From Prevotellaceae bacterium (GTDB lineage: Bacteria; Bacteroidota; Bacteroidia; Bacteroidales; UBA932), in NCBI GenBank assembly GCA_031288855.1, contig JAITQQ010000094.1, forward strand, positions 1-7,772: DNA of 7,772 nucleotides, given 5' to 3'. Numbering within the stretch: the first letter of the stretch is position 1; each line of letters starts with the position of its first letter. The notes below the pieces were generated by a model, which made no database searches, was not told the DNA's origin, and saw only the letters and a program-made list of their open reading frames with translations. Below, one piece after another: positions 1 through 7,328 of this stretch. Both the position numbers and the translations under genes were made by a program.

Positions 1-32
1 TCATCGGTGCAATGAATTAATCAAAAATATAT
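1..32. other. Short leader upstream of pgk; no gene assignable
   Basis: All three forward frames can be read into these bases. Two meet a stop early (TGA at 13-15, TAA at 18-20), so an upstream gene could end here, but too little of it is visible to name. There is no TAnnTTTG -7 element, so the pgk promoter, if it has its own, lies outside the window. The last bases before the start codon are A/T only, which is usual for Bacteroidota translation starts. Confidence 0.4.
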
Positions 33-1289
33 ATGCAGACAATTGATACCTACAATTTTAATGGCAAACGCGCCATTATCCGGGTGGACTTTAACGTGCC
101 GCTCAACGACCAGCTCCAAATTACCGACGATACCCGTATCCGTGCGGCCATCCCAACCATCAAAAAAGTGTTGGCCGGTGGCGGGTCGGCCATCATTATG
201 TCGCACCTTGGTCGCCCGAAAGGCCCTGCCGATAAGTATTCGCTAAAACATATTCTCAAGGCGGTGGAAAGCAAGTTGGGCGTTCCTGTGAAATTTGCGC
301 CCGACTGTATGGGCGACGAAGCACGCACCTTGTCGAAAGACCTGAAGCCCGGTGAAGTGCTGTTGTTGGAAAATCTTCGTTTCTATGCCGAAGAAGAAGG
401 CAAGCCCCGCGGGCTGGCCGACGACGCTTCCGACGAGGAAAAGAAAGCCGCCAAAGCCGCACTGAAACCCAAACAAAAAGAATTTACGAAACAATTGGCT
501 TCCTATGCCGATTGTTACATTAACGACGCCTTCGGCACAGCCCATCGCGCCCACGCATCGACGGCGCTGATTGCCGAATATTTTCCGAACGACAAAATGT
601 TCGGTTACGTGATGGAAGGCGAAATAAAAGCGATTGACAAGGTGCTTCAAGCGCCCGAACGCCCATTCACCGCCATTCTCGGCGGAGCGAAAGTGTCGTC
701 GAAAATTACCGTTATCGAGCGGCTGCTGCCGAAAGTGGACCACCTCATCATTGCCGGTGGCATGAGCTTTACGTTCATTAAGGCGTTAGGCGGCATGATT
801 GGCAATTCAATTTGCGAAACCGACCAATTGCAACTTGCGCTCGACATTATTCAAAAAGCAAAAGAATTAAAGGTCACCCTTCACTTTCCGGGCGAAGTGG
901 TGATTGCCGACGCTTTTTCCGAAACCGCCAACACCGATTTGGCGCCGGTTGCTATTATCCCCGACGGATGGGAAGGCGTAGATGCGGCGCCGAAGACTAT
1001 CGAGTTGTGGCGCAAGGTCATCATGGAATCAAAAACCATTTTGTGGAACGGTCCTGTGGGCGTATTTGAAATTTCGAAATTTGCCAACGGTACGAAAGCC
1101 GTGGCGCAACTTGTGGCCGAAGCCACCGCAAAAGGCGCATACTCATTGGTCGGCGGCGGCGACTCGGTGGCGGCCGTAAACCAAATGGGCTTTGCCGACA
1201 AAGTGAGTTACGTGTCAACCGGCGGCGGCGCGTTGCTCGAATACATGGAAGGCATTGAACTGCCGGGCGTGAAAGCCATTCGCGGATAA
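33..1289 (+). CDS. pgk: Phosphoglycerate kinase
   Basis: Cytosolic glycolytic enzyme that moves the acyl phosphate of 1,3-bisphosphoglycerate to ADP, giving ATP and 3-phosphoglycerate (reversible in gluconeogenesis). The 418-residue protein has the full family signature: RVDFNVPL (residues 17-24) and SHLGRPKG (57-64) of the N-terminal substrate lobe, ENLRFY (113-118), NDAFGTAHR (164-172), GGAKVSSK (217-224), the hinge-side GPVGVFE (340-346), and the C-terminal nucleotide-binding GGGDSVAAV (374-382) and STGGGA (395-400). A charged Lys/Glu/Ala-rich insertion at about residues 120-152 makes it somewhat longer than the common length of about 395; from memory this insertion is normal in Bacteroidota. 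The ATG at 33 follows an A/T-rich leader (AAAAATATAT), and the protein starts with the expected N-terminus. It lies 27 bp upstream of sppA with no terminator between, so co-transcription is possible. Identification is certain. Confidence 0.98.
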   Translation: MQTIDTYNFNGKRAIIRVDFNVPLNDQLQITDDTRIRAAIPTIKKVLAGGGSAIIMSHLGRPKGPADKYSLKHILKAVESKLGVPVKFAPDCMGDEARTLSKDLKPGEVLLLENLRFYAEEEGKPRGLADDASDEEKKAAKAALKPKQKEFTKQLASYADCYINDAFGTAHRAHASTALIAEYFPNDKMFGYVMEGEIKAIDKVLQAPERPFTAILGGAKVSSKITVIERLLPKVDHLIIAGGMSFTFIKALGGMIGNSICETDQLQLALDIIQKAKELKVTLHFPGEVVIADAFSETANTDLAPVAIIPDGWEGVDAAPKTIELWRKVIMESKTILWNGPVGVFEISKFANGTKAVAQLVAEATAKGAYSLVGGGDSVAAVNQMGFADKVSYVSTGGGALLEYMEGIELPGVKAIRG

Positions 1290-1316
1290 TTTTAGTAATC
1301 CCTTAACATTAAAAAT

Positions 1317-3080
1317 ATGAAAAAGTTTTTCAGGACATTTTTTGCGGCGCTGTTGGCCTTTATCGTTGGCTCGATAGTATGCATGTTGATTTTCTTCGGC
1401 ATGCTCGGCGCCATGCTTTCCTTTGCCGACACGTCTGAGGCCGTGACGGTAAAACCCAATACCGTGTTGCGCATCATGCTCGACCAACCGGTGCAGGAAC
1501 GCGGTGGAAGCAACTTGTCGAATATAAATATCTTCAACCTTTCCTTAGAGTCATCAATAGGATTGAACGATTTGCTGAAAGGAATAAAAAAAGCGGCCGA
1601 TGACCCGAATGTCACAATGATATATATGGACTTGAGCCAACTGTCCATCGGCTTGGCGCAATTAGAAGAACTGCGCGAAGCGCTTTTGCAATTTAAGGAA
1701 TCGGAAAAACCAATCATTGCTTATGGCGACAACCTTTCGCAAGGCGCTTATTACCTCTCAACGGTGGCCGACAAGATTTATTTGAATCCTTACGGCTCGC
1801 TTGCGCTGCAAGGGTTGAGAGTGGAAGTGGAGTTTTACAAAAAACTATTGGAGAAACTTCAGGTTGATGTTCAAATTATCCGTCATGGGAAATACAAAAG
1901 TGCGGTAGAACCTTTCATGCTCGACGAGATGAGCAAGGAAAACGAAGCGCAATTGCTGTCGTTCACCAATTCTATATGGCATCATTGGCTGGACAAAATT
2001 GCGGCAGCCCGCCAGACGGATGTGAAAAAATTACAACAGTTAATTGACGACTATGCGTTTTCGATAGTTTCTCCGGCCGCCGCCGCGCTTGAAAACGGGA
2101 TGGTTGACGGATTGGTGTATAAAGATGAATTGTTGGATGAACTGGTACGGCTTACCGGCGTAAACAGCGAAAAAGACCTCGCGATGCTCGATGTCACAAA
2201 ATACGCGAAAACCATAGTGCCACAGCTCACGGCGAAAGATAGAATTGCAGTCGTGTATGCCGATGGTGAAATTAGTTCGGGCAAAGGCGAAAGCGGAATT
2301 ACCGACTGGCAATTTGCCAATCTGTTGCGCGACTTGCGCAGCAATGATAACGTGAAAGCCGTTGTATTTCGTGTTAACTCGCCCGGCGGGGGTGTGCAGG
2401 CTTCGGAAATTATTGCCCGCGAAGTGGCATTGCTTAACGAAATAAAACCGGTAGTCGTGTCGATGAGCAACTACGCCGCTTCCGGCGGATATTGGATTTC
2501 CGCGCCGTCAAGGGCTATTGTCGCCAATCCTACTACGCTCACCGGCTCTATTGGCGTGTTCGGCATCCTGCCGAATTTGGAAAAAGGATTGCGTAACCAT
2601 TTAGGCATTACGGTTGACGTGGCAAAAACCGCGAAACCTGCCGACTTCCCTTCGGTCACGCGGCCGTTGACCGCACAGGAACGGAGTAAATTCCAGCTCA
2701 TGATTGATAACACCTACACACAATTTGTGGCGAAAGTGGCGCAGGGGCGTGGAATACCCGAAAGCAACGTGGATGAAGTAGGACAAGGCCGCGTGTGGAC
2801 AGGCTTGCAGGCTTTGGAAAACGGCTTGGTCGATTATCTCGGCGGATTGGACCACGCCATATACATTGCCGCCGAATTAGCCGAATTAGACAACTACCGC
2901 ATTACGGAATTGCCGGCGCAAAAAGACCCGTTCACCCAACTGTTGGAAATGTTTAAAAACGCGCGCCTAAGCGCCAAAGGAACGCTGTTCCAAACTTACA
3001 AACAGTTGGAAAAACAAGTAGAACAACTGCAAGAAACAAAAATATTGGCACGCATGCCTTTTGATGTGGAAGTTTATTGA
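1317..3080 (+). CDS. sppA: Signal peptide peptidase SppA, 67K (double-domain) type
   Basis: Inner-membrane serine protease (MEROPS family S49) that degrades signal peptides after they are cut from exported proteins. The 587-residue length matches the 67K type, which has two tandem ClpP-like halves, unlike the short type of about 300 residues. One N-terminal membrane segment spans roughly residues 8-35, after the basic MKKFFR. The catalytic Ser/Lys dyad of the E. coli enzyme is recognisable: the lysine in GKYKSAVEPF (Lys194) in the first half and the serine in YAASGGYW (Ser389) in the second. NSPGGG (354-359) and LTGSIGVFG (408-416) are further S49 hallmarks. The C-terminal 50 residues include a short helical, Gln/Glu-rich stretch (about 558-574). 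The ATG at 1317 follows ATTAAAAAT. The stop codon directly abuts the TTG start of the next gene, so the two are probably translationally coupled. Nothing looks damaged. Confidence 0.96.
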   Translation: MKKFFRTFFAALLAFIVGSIVCMLIFFGMLGAMLSFADTSEAVTVKPNTVLRIMLDQPVQERGGSNLSNINIFNLSLESSIGLNDLLKGIKKAADDPNVTMIYMDLSQLSIGLAQLEELREALLQFKESEKPIIAYGDNLSQGAYYLSTVADKIYLNPYGSLALQGLRVEVEFYKKLLEKLQVDVQIIRHGKYKSAVEPFMLDEMSKENEAQLLSFTNSIWHHWLDKIAAARQTDVKKLQQLIDDYAFSIVSPAAAALENGMVDGLVYKDELLDELVRLTGVNSEKDLAMLDVTKYAKTIVPQLTAKDRIAVVYADGEISSGKGESGITDWQFANLLRDLRSNDNVKAVVFRVNSPGGGVQASEIIAREVALLNEIKPVVVSMSNYAASGGYWISAPSRAIVANPTTLTGSIGVFGILPNLEKGLRNHLGITVDVAKTAKPADFPSVTRPLTAQERSKFQLMIDNTYTQFVAKVAQGRGIPESNVDEVGQGRVWTGLQALENGLVDYLGGLDHAIYIAAELAELDNYRITELPAQKDPFTQLLEMFKNARLSAKGTLFQTYKQLEKQVEQLQETKILARMPFDVEVY

Positions 3081-5018
3081 TTGAAACAACTTTTTTATAT
3101 AATTATTTGCACGCTAACAGTGGTGCTGTTTACCGGGCGTTGCGCCAATGTAGCGCAAGGCCCGGAGGGCGGCCCGAAAGACAGCATCCCGCCGGTGTTA
3201 CTTACAACCATACCGGAATATCTTGCCACAAACCAAAAACCGAAACGAATAAAAGTAGTTTTTAACGAGTATGTGCAAATTAAAGATGCTGCAAAAAATG
3301 TGACGGTTTCGCCGCCGTCGCTCCGCCGGCCGATAGTGCGTACACGCGGCAAGGGAATAGAAGTCCGGTTTGAAGATACGCTACGCACCAACACCACCTA
3401 CACTATTGATTTCGGCGAATCCATTTCGGATTTGAATGAAGGAATTCCTTTCTCCGCTTTTCGCTACGTGTTCTCCACCGGCGCGGCCATTGATTCGATG
3501 ATGCTCACCGGAAAAGTGTTTGACGCCTTCACCAGAGAGCCGTTGCCGAAAACAGTGGTGTGCCTGTACGAAAACCATAGCGACACGGCCATATACAAAA
3601 CATTGCCGAGCGCCATTGCACGCACAGACCAGTGGGGTTACTTCACACTGCAAAACATCAAGCCGGTGGCGTATCACATGGTGGCATTCGACGACAAGAA
3701 CAACAACTATCGCTATGACCCCGGCGCTGAAATGCTGGCCTTCGAAGATTCATTGGTAATCCCCGACAAAATTGTGGACTATGAAAAAGTGTTGGAAGTT
3801 ATTGAAGCCACCGACACGGTTAGGCTTTTAGCGCGCGACTACCAGAAAGAATTGTATGCATTTAATGAAGATGTGGGCAAACAGTTTTTGAAAGAACACA
3901 CGCTGTCCGGCACGCGGAAACTCACACTGGCCTTTAACCGGCGGCATGCCGGTATCATTTCTTTTCAGCTAAACGGCGTTGATTCATCGAACTTGGTAAG
4001 GGAGCGAAACCGTTTCAACGATACCATCATCTATTGGATTACCGCGCCGGTAGTGCCCGACACGTTGCAGGCAGAAATTACTTACATAAGAACGGACTCC
4101 TTGGATATGTTGTCGCCCTTCACTACAAAATTAAAATTCCAGAAATCGAAAAAAGAAGAAGAACAGGAGCAGGAAGCAAAAAATAAAAAAGACAAAGACA
4201 AAAAAGATGAGGAAGAAAAGAAAGAAACATTGACGCCTTCCATTTCTTATGCGGCGGAAAACATCATGAAAAACGGGGTTACTTTCGGGTTTAATTCGCT
4301 TCCCACAACCGTTGACCCCACGCTAATCCGCTTGTGGTACGTAGATGATGTGGATAAACAACAAAAAGAAGAAACCTTCACATGGGTGTCCGACTCGATA
4401 AAAATCCGGCAATTTTACCTTCACGCAAAATGGAAGGTAGGCAGCCAGTATGAACTATTGGCCTTGCCCGGCGCTTTTGCCGATGTGTATGGATTAACCA
4501 ACGATTCCATCTCGAAAAAAATTACAACCGACGACCCCGATAAATACAGCTCCATACGCGTTAACCTGACGGGAATTGACAATGCGCAACAGATTATTGT
4601 GCAACTACTGGATGAGAAAAAAACAAGAGTGCTACGCGAAGCCATCGTTATAGAAAATAAAAAATTGCAATTTGATTATTTGAAGGCCGGAACATATACC
4701 TTGCGCCTTATTGAAGATAAAAATAAAAACGGCATTTGGGATCCGGGAAATTATCTGGAAAAAAGACAATACGAGCCGGTTGAATTTTACGCCTTGCCCG
4801 GCGGCAGCGAAATCATAACGCTGCTCGAAAATACGGAAATAAATCAGGATATTGACGCCAAACAAGTATTTGCCCGCGACCGCCGGAAAGAAATTCCGCT
4901 GCTCGAAGAAGAACACGGCCATGACCATGAACACGGCGATGAAGATGAAGATGAACATGGACATGCCCACAGCCACGCCGGAAACGGCCATCCCCCTGAA
5001 GTATTAAAAACGGAATGA
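3081..5018 (+). CDS. Ig-like (Big_5) domain surface lipoprotein with His/Asp-rich tail
   Basis: A probable exported lipoprotein of a family widespread in Bacteroidota; the function is unknown. The TTG start at 3081 directly follows the sppA stop. No in-frame ATG occurs before residue 140, and TTG alone yields a signal peptide (MKQLF, then a hydrophobic core to about residue 17). Cys21 is the likely lipidated residue, but the preceding residues are T-G-R, so Arg sits at -1 where Gly or Ala is normal. After it comes GGPKDSIPP (30-38), typical of this family, then a bacterial Ig-like Big_5 domain (about 36-135). A carboxypeptidase-regulatory-like region (about 140-230) follows. Two DKNxNxxxDPG loops lie at 205-215 and 546-556 and may bind metal. 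Residues 354-383 are a Lys/Glu/Asp-rich, probably extended linker. The last 35 residues are packed with His, Asp and Glu (about 611-637). The gene overlaps the next one by 4 bp (ATGA). Family confidence is good; any role in metal binding or envelope structure is inference. Confidence 0.85.
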   Translation: MKQLFYIIICTLTVVLFTGRCANVAQGPEGGPKDSIPPVLLTTIPEYLATNQKPKRIKVVFNEYVQIKDAAKNVTVSPPSLRRPIVRTRGKGIEVRFEDTLRTNTTYTIDFGESISDLNEGIPFSAFRYVFSTGAAIDSMMLTGKVFDAFTREPLPKTVVCLYENHSDTAIYKTLPSAIARTDQWGYFTLQNIKPVAYHMVAFDDKNNNYRYDPGAEMLAFEDSLVIPDKIVDYEKVLEVIEATDTVRLLARDYQKELYAFNEDVGKQFLKEHTLSGTRKLTLAFNRRHAGIISFQLNGVDSSNLVRERNRFNDTIIYWITAPVVPDTLQAEITYIRTDSLDMLSPFTTKLKFQKSKKEEEQEQEAKNKKDKDKKDEEEKKETLTPSISYAAENIMKNGVTFGFNSLPTTVDPTLIRLWYVDDVDKQQKEETFTWVSDSIKIRQFYLHAKWKVGSQYELLALPGAFADVYGLTNDSISKKITTDDPDKYSSIRVNLTGIDNAQQIIVQLLDEKKTRVLREAIVIENKKLQFDYLKAGTYTLRLIEDKNKNGIWDPGNYLEKRQYEPVEFYALPGGSEIITLLENTEINQDIDAKQVFARDRRKEIPLLEEEHGHDHEHGDEDEDEHGHAHSHAGNGHPPEVLKTE

Positions 5019-5644
5019 ATTTAAAAAATTACATAAAAACCGGCTTATTTTTGTGCTGCTTTTATTTTCTTTCTACGGAAACTAAAGCGCAACACTTTAT
5101 CGGCATCAAGGAAGGCGTCAGCACGTCGAGCGTGTTATTCAATCCGGCGCGGCGCGACAGTTCCACCTTTCAAACGCTGAATGTGGGCTTGGTGTATAAA
5201 TGGTATGTTACTACATGGACAGGCATCCAACTGGGCGTTAATTATGCGGAGAAAGGATATCTGCTCGAAGACACTACGCGCCGCTACCGCACTTTGGAAA
5301 TTCCTTTCCTGTCGCAATTCCATTATGAAGCATGGCGAATTCGTATTCTGGCGAATGTGGGAGTGTACATGTCATACTTTCTGAGCGCTAAAGAAAGTTT
5401 TAAAGAAAACGAAAAAGAAGTGCAACGTGCTTACGTCTTTAAAGACCGCGACAATCGGTTTGAATATGGCATGCATTTTGGCGGCGGGTTAGGCATTATG
5501 TTGCATCCTCTCGAGATACAATTTGAAGTGGGCTATCAATACGGACTTTCCTATTTGCTAAAACCAAGATATGGAGAGGAACGCATGATGTTTACACATT
5601 TTACGCAATTGATATTTTCTGCCGCCGTATTAGTGAAAATATAA
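5015..5644 (+). CDS. Outer-membrane beta-barrel protein (PorT-like / OMP_b-brl_2 family)
   Basis: Probable small outer-membrane barrel of 209 residues. A signal peptide is clear: MNLKNYIKTG, a hydrophobic core LFLCCFYFLS (11-20), and a likely cleavage after T-K-A at residue 25, giving a mature start of QHFIG. The mature part alternates polar and hydrophobic residues in short strands rich in Gly, Tyr and Phe, with typical pieces such as GIQLGVNYAEKG and LGIMLHPLEIQFEVGYQYG. This matches the Bacteroidota OMP_b-brl_2 / PorT-like group of eight-strand-sized barrels. The last strand (FTQLIFSAAVLVKI) is amphipathic but ends in Ile rather than the usual aromatic residue. The start codon lies inside the stop region of the lipoprotein gene (ATGA), so translation is coupled and the two products may act together at the cell surface. 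The exact function is unknown; I do not claim it is the PorT of gliding/type IX secretion. Confidence 0.75.
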   Translation: MNLKNYIKTGLFLCCFYFLSTETKAQHFIGIKEGVSTSSVLFNPARRDSSTFQTLNVGLVYKWYVTTWTGIQLGVNYAEKGYLLEDTTRRYRTLEIPFLSQFHYEAWRIRILANVGVYMSYFLSAKESFKENEKEVQRAYVFKDRDNRFEYGMHFGGGLGIMLHPLEIQFEVGYQYGLSYLLKPRYGEERMMFTHFTQLIFSAAVLVKI

Positions 5645-5645
5645 T

Positions 5646-7007
5646 ATGAAACCGCAACATTCAATACGTCGCCGTGCTTGCGCCGAAGTGTCGGTAGGCG
5701 GTGTGGCCATGGGAGGCGCACAACCGGTACGGGTGCAAACAATGACAACCACCAACACGCTCGACATAGCGGCTTCGGTGGCGCAGTGCAAACGCATTGC
5801 GGAGGTTGGCGCCGATTATGTACGCCTTACCACACAAGGGATGCGTGAGGTGGAAGCCTTCGCGGAAATCAAAAAAGAATTGCGCGCGCAAGGCTATACC
5901 ATTCCGCTTATTGCCGATGTGCATTTTACGCCTAAAGTGGCGCTGGCCGCCGCAGCTGTGGCCGATAAAGTGCGCATCAATCCGGGAAATTTCGGAGCCA
6001 CAGCCGACGAAGCCGCCGCACAATTGCAACAACTGATTACGATATGTAAACAACACCACACAGCGCTACGCATTGGCGTGAATCACGGGTCGCTGGCCGC
6101 ACGCATGGTAGAACGCTACGGCGACACGCCGCAAGGCATGGTGGTGTCGGCTATGGAAATGTTGCGTATCTGTGCGGCGCAGGATTTCCACCAGGTAGTG
6201 GTGTCGATAAAATCGAGCAACACACGCGTGATGGCTGAAGCCTACCGCCTGTTGGCCGCTACCATGGATGCCGAGCATTTGTCCTACCCCTTGCATCTGG
6301 GCGTTACCGAAGCCGGCGATGGCGACGATGGGCGCTTAAAATCGGCGGTGGGCATCGGCACATTGCTTGCACAGGGCTTGGGCGACACGATACGTGTTTC
6401 GCTTACCGAGCCGCCGGAAAATGAAATACCTGTGGCACGCGCATTGATACAGGCGGCATCGCAGTACCCTTATGCGGGCTGTCGCTGCAACGACGCCGCG
6501 GTGCTGCATCGCTACTACGAAGCGCCCTCGCGCGAAGCGCTATTGCTGCACATGGCGTGCGAGTCCGGCCCGTTGTTGCTCGACGGCGCAGCCCGCGATT
6601 TCAGGATGGAAGCCGCAATAAACGGAGAGCCGCTTCCCCAACAGCAAGCCGGCGAGTTGTCGTTGTCGTTGCTGCAAGCCACGCGGGTGCGGTTTACCAA
6701 GCCCGAATATATTGCTTGTCCCGGCTGCGGCCGCACGTTGTTTGATTTGCAAAGTACGCTGGCGGCGGTGCGTGCCGCCACGTCGCACCTCAAAGGTTTG
6801 AAAATTGCGGTGATGGGCTGCATGGTCAACGGCCCCGGCGAAATGGCCGATGCCGATTACGGCTACGTGGGCGCCGGCCCCGGCAAGATAACCCTCTACA
6901 AAGCCAAAGAGCCCGTCAAAAAAGCTGTTCCCCAAGAATCTGCCGTGGACGAGTTGGTTGCCTTAATCAAAGCGTCAGGGGACTGGACCAATCCCGCTAT
7001 TCAATAA
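5646..7007 (+). CDS. ispG: 4-hydroxy-3-methylbut-2-enyl diphosphate synthase IspG (GcpE), intermediate-length form
   Basis: Cytosolic [4Fe-4S] enzyme of the MEP isoprenoid pathway; it reductively opens 2-C-methyl-D-erythritol 2,4-cyclodiphosphate to HMBPP. The N-terminal TIM barrel (about residues 12-262) carries VRLTT (59-63), ADVHFTP (90-96), KVRINPGN (108-115), RIGVNHGS (142-149), SIKSSN (187-192) and LGVTEAG (218-224). The C-terminal cluster domain supplies the three Cys and one Glu ligands: Cys358 and Cys361 in IACPGCGRTLFDL, Cys392 and Glu399 in MGCMVNGPGE. The odd feature is the size. At 453 residues it is longer than the two-domain E. coli enzyme (about 370) but much shorter than the three-domain plant, Chlamydia and Bacteroidota enzyme (about 600 or more). 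Only about 85 residues (262-346) link the barrel to the cluster domain; their second half (LLLHMACESGPLLLDG) resembles the end of the extra A* domain. The ATG at 5646 begins 2 bases after the barrel gene's stop, so it is probably in the same transcript. Confidence 0.95.
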   Translation: MKPQHSIRRRACAEVSVGGVAMGGAQPVRVQTMTTTNTLDIAASVAQCKRIAEVGADYVRLTTQGMREVEAFAEIKKELRAQGYTIPLIADVHFTPKVALAAAAVADKVRINPGNFGATADEAAAQLQQLITICKQHHTALRIGVNHGSLAARMVERYGDTPQGMVVSAMEMLRICAAQDFHQVVVSIKSSNTRVMAEAYRLLAATMDAEHLSYPLHLGVTEAGDGDDGRLKSAVGIGTLLAQGLGDTIRVSLTEPPENEIPVARALIQAASQYPYAGCRCNDAAVLHRYYEAPSREALLLHMACESGPLLLDGAARDFRMEAAINGEPLPQQQAGELSLSLLQATRVRFTKPEYIACPGCGRTLFDLQSTLAAVRAATSHLKGLKIAVMGCMVNGPGEMADADYGYVGAGPGKITLYKAKEPVKKAVPQESAVDELVALIKASGDWTNPAIQ

Positions 7008-7011
7008 ATTC

Positions 7012-7035
7012 CGTCATTAAAACGATTTTATAACG
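7012..7035 (+). terminator. Weak A/T palindrome just after ispG, possible terminator
   Basis: CGT (7012-7014) and ACG (7033-7035) flank a TAAAA-CGA-TTTTA hairpin (7018-7030) five bases after the ispG stop. The stem is almost all A/T, has an internal loop, and has only a TATTTTAAC tail. It would be a poor intrinsic terminator; the position is its only strong argument. Confidence 0.2.
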
Positions 7036-7053
7036 TATTTTAACAATTATATA

Positions 7054-7084
7054 TTTGGAGTTCTAAAAATTGTGTGTATATTTG
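7054..7084 (+). promoter_or_regulatory. Bacteroidota housekeeping promoter (TTTG-N19-TATATTTG)
   Basis: TTTG at 7054-7057 and TATATTTG at 7077-7084 match the -33 (TTTG) and -7 (TAnnTTTG) elements known for the Bacteroidota primary sigma factor, with a 19-base spacer. Transcription would start near 7088-7091, at the run of C and the CGAAAGG that follow. A second TATATTTG (7050-7057) overlaps the -33 element but lacks an obvious TTTG upstream of itself. No gene follows for about 570 bp, so the product is more likely a non-coding RNA or a very long leader of the gene at 7656. Confidence 0.6.
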
Positions 7085-7087
7085 CCC

Positions 7088-7320
7088 CCGAAAGGTAATT
7101 CGTTCTTTTTATTACTTGTGCTGGCGCTCGCTTTTAGTACTCTATTAATGAAACTTCAGAACTTTCAATAAGATGTTAAGAGGAATAGAGTTAGCGCCCA
7201 CACGTTTCTTTTCATTCCAATTTTATATATTGTCAGAAAGACAGGTGTGGGCCTAATTTATTTAGACATCGGGTTTCTGAAGACCTCATTAATGAATAAA
7301 TTATCTACAGGCTCGCGCTA
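7088..7320 (+). ncRNA. Candidate structured RNA of unknown class
   Basis: A region just downstream of a good promoter, with many complementary segments and no ORF. Stems seen: 7093-7099 with 7111-7117; GGCGCT (7123-7128) with AGCGCC (7193-7198), enclosing ACTCTATT (7139-7146) with AATAGAGT (7184-7191) and TGAAA (7149-7153) with TTTCA (7163-7167); GCCCACAC (7196-7203) with GTGTGGGC (7245-7252); and a possible closing stem CCCGA (7087-7091) with TCGGG (7269-7273). A rival fold joins ATTAATGA (7144-7151) and CTTCAGAA (7154-7161) to TCATTAAT (7286-7293) and TTCTGAAG (7275-7282). The 5' end follows from the promoter; the 3' end is a guess, either soon after 7273 or further down. I looked for tmRNA, RNase P and SRP RNA signatures and found none; a 6S-like regulator of about 190 nt is possible by size only. 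Confidence 0.4.
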
Positions 7321-7328
7321 CCCTTATT

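Noticed and set aside
243..743. 166-residue minus-strand ORF inside pgk
   Set aside because: A shadow of the conserved pgk reading frame; its composition shows no family motif and pgk is certain.
1290..1316. Terminator or promoter between pgk and sppA
   Set aside because: The 27 bases show no stem-loop and no TAnnTTTG element.
3077..3265. Alternative short ORF starting with TTG at 3077
   Set aside because: It overlaps the sppA stop, stops after 62 residues and carries no signal peptide; the frame from 3081 gives a lipoprotein signal and the GGPKD motif.
4141..4230. A-rich codon run as a frameshift or phase-variation site
   Set aside because: The longest A runs are about 6 bases and the frame continues through a Lys/Glu linker into conserved sequence, so an in-frame charged linker is the simple reading.
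5661..6059. 132-residue minus-strand ORF inside ispG
   Set aside because: Antisense to the conserved TIM-barrel region, with no motif of its own.
7088..7320. tmRNA, RNase P RNA or SRP RNA
   Set aside because: The characteristic sequences (tmRNA 5' tRNA-like end, RNase P GAGGAAAGTCC core, SRP GGAAGCAG tetraloop region) are not present on either strand.
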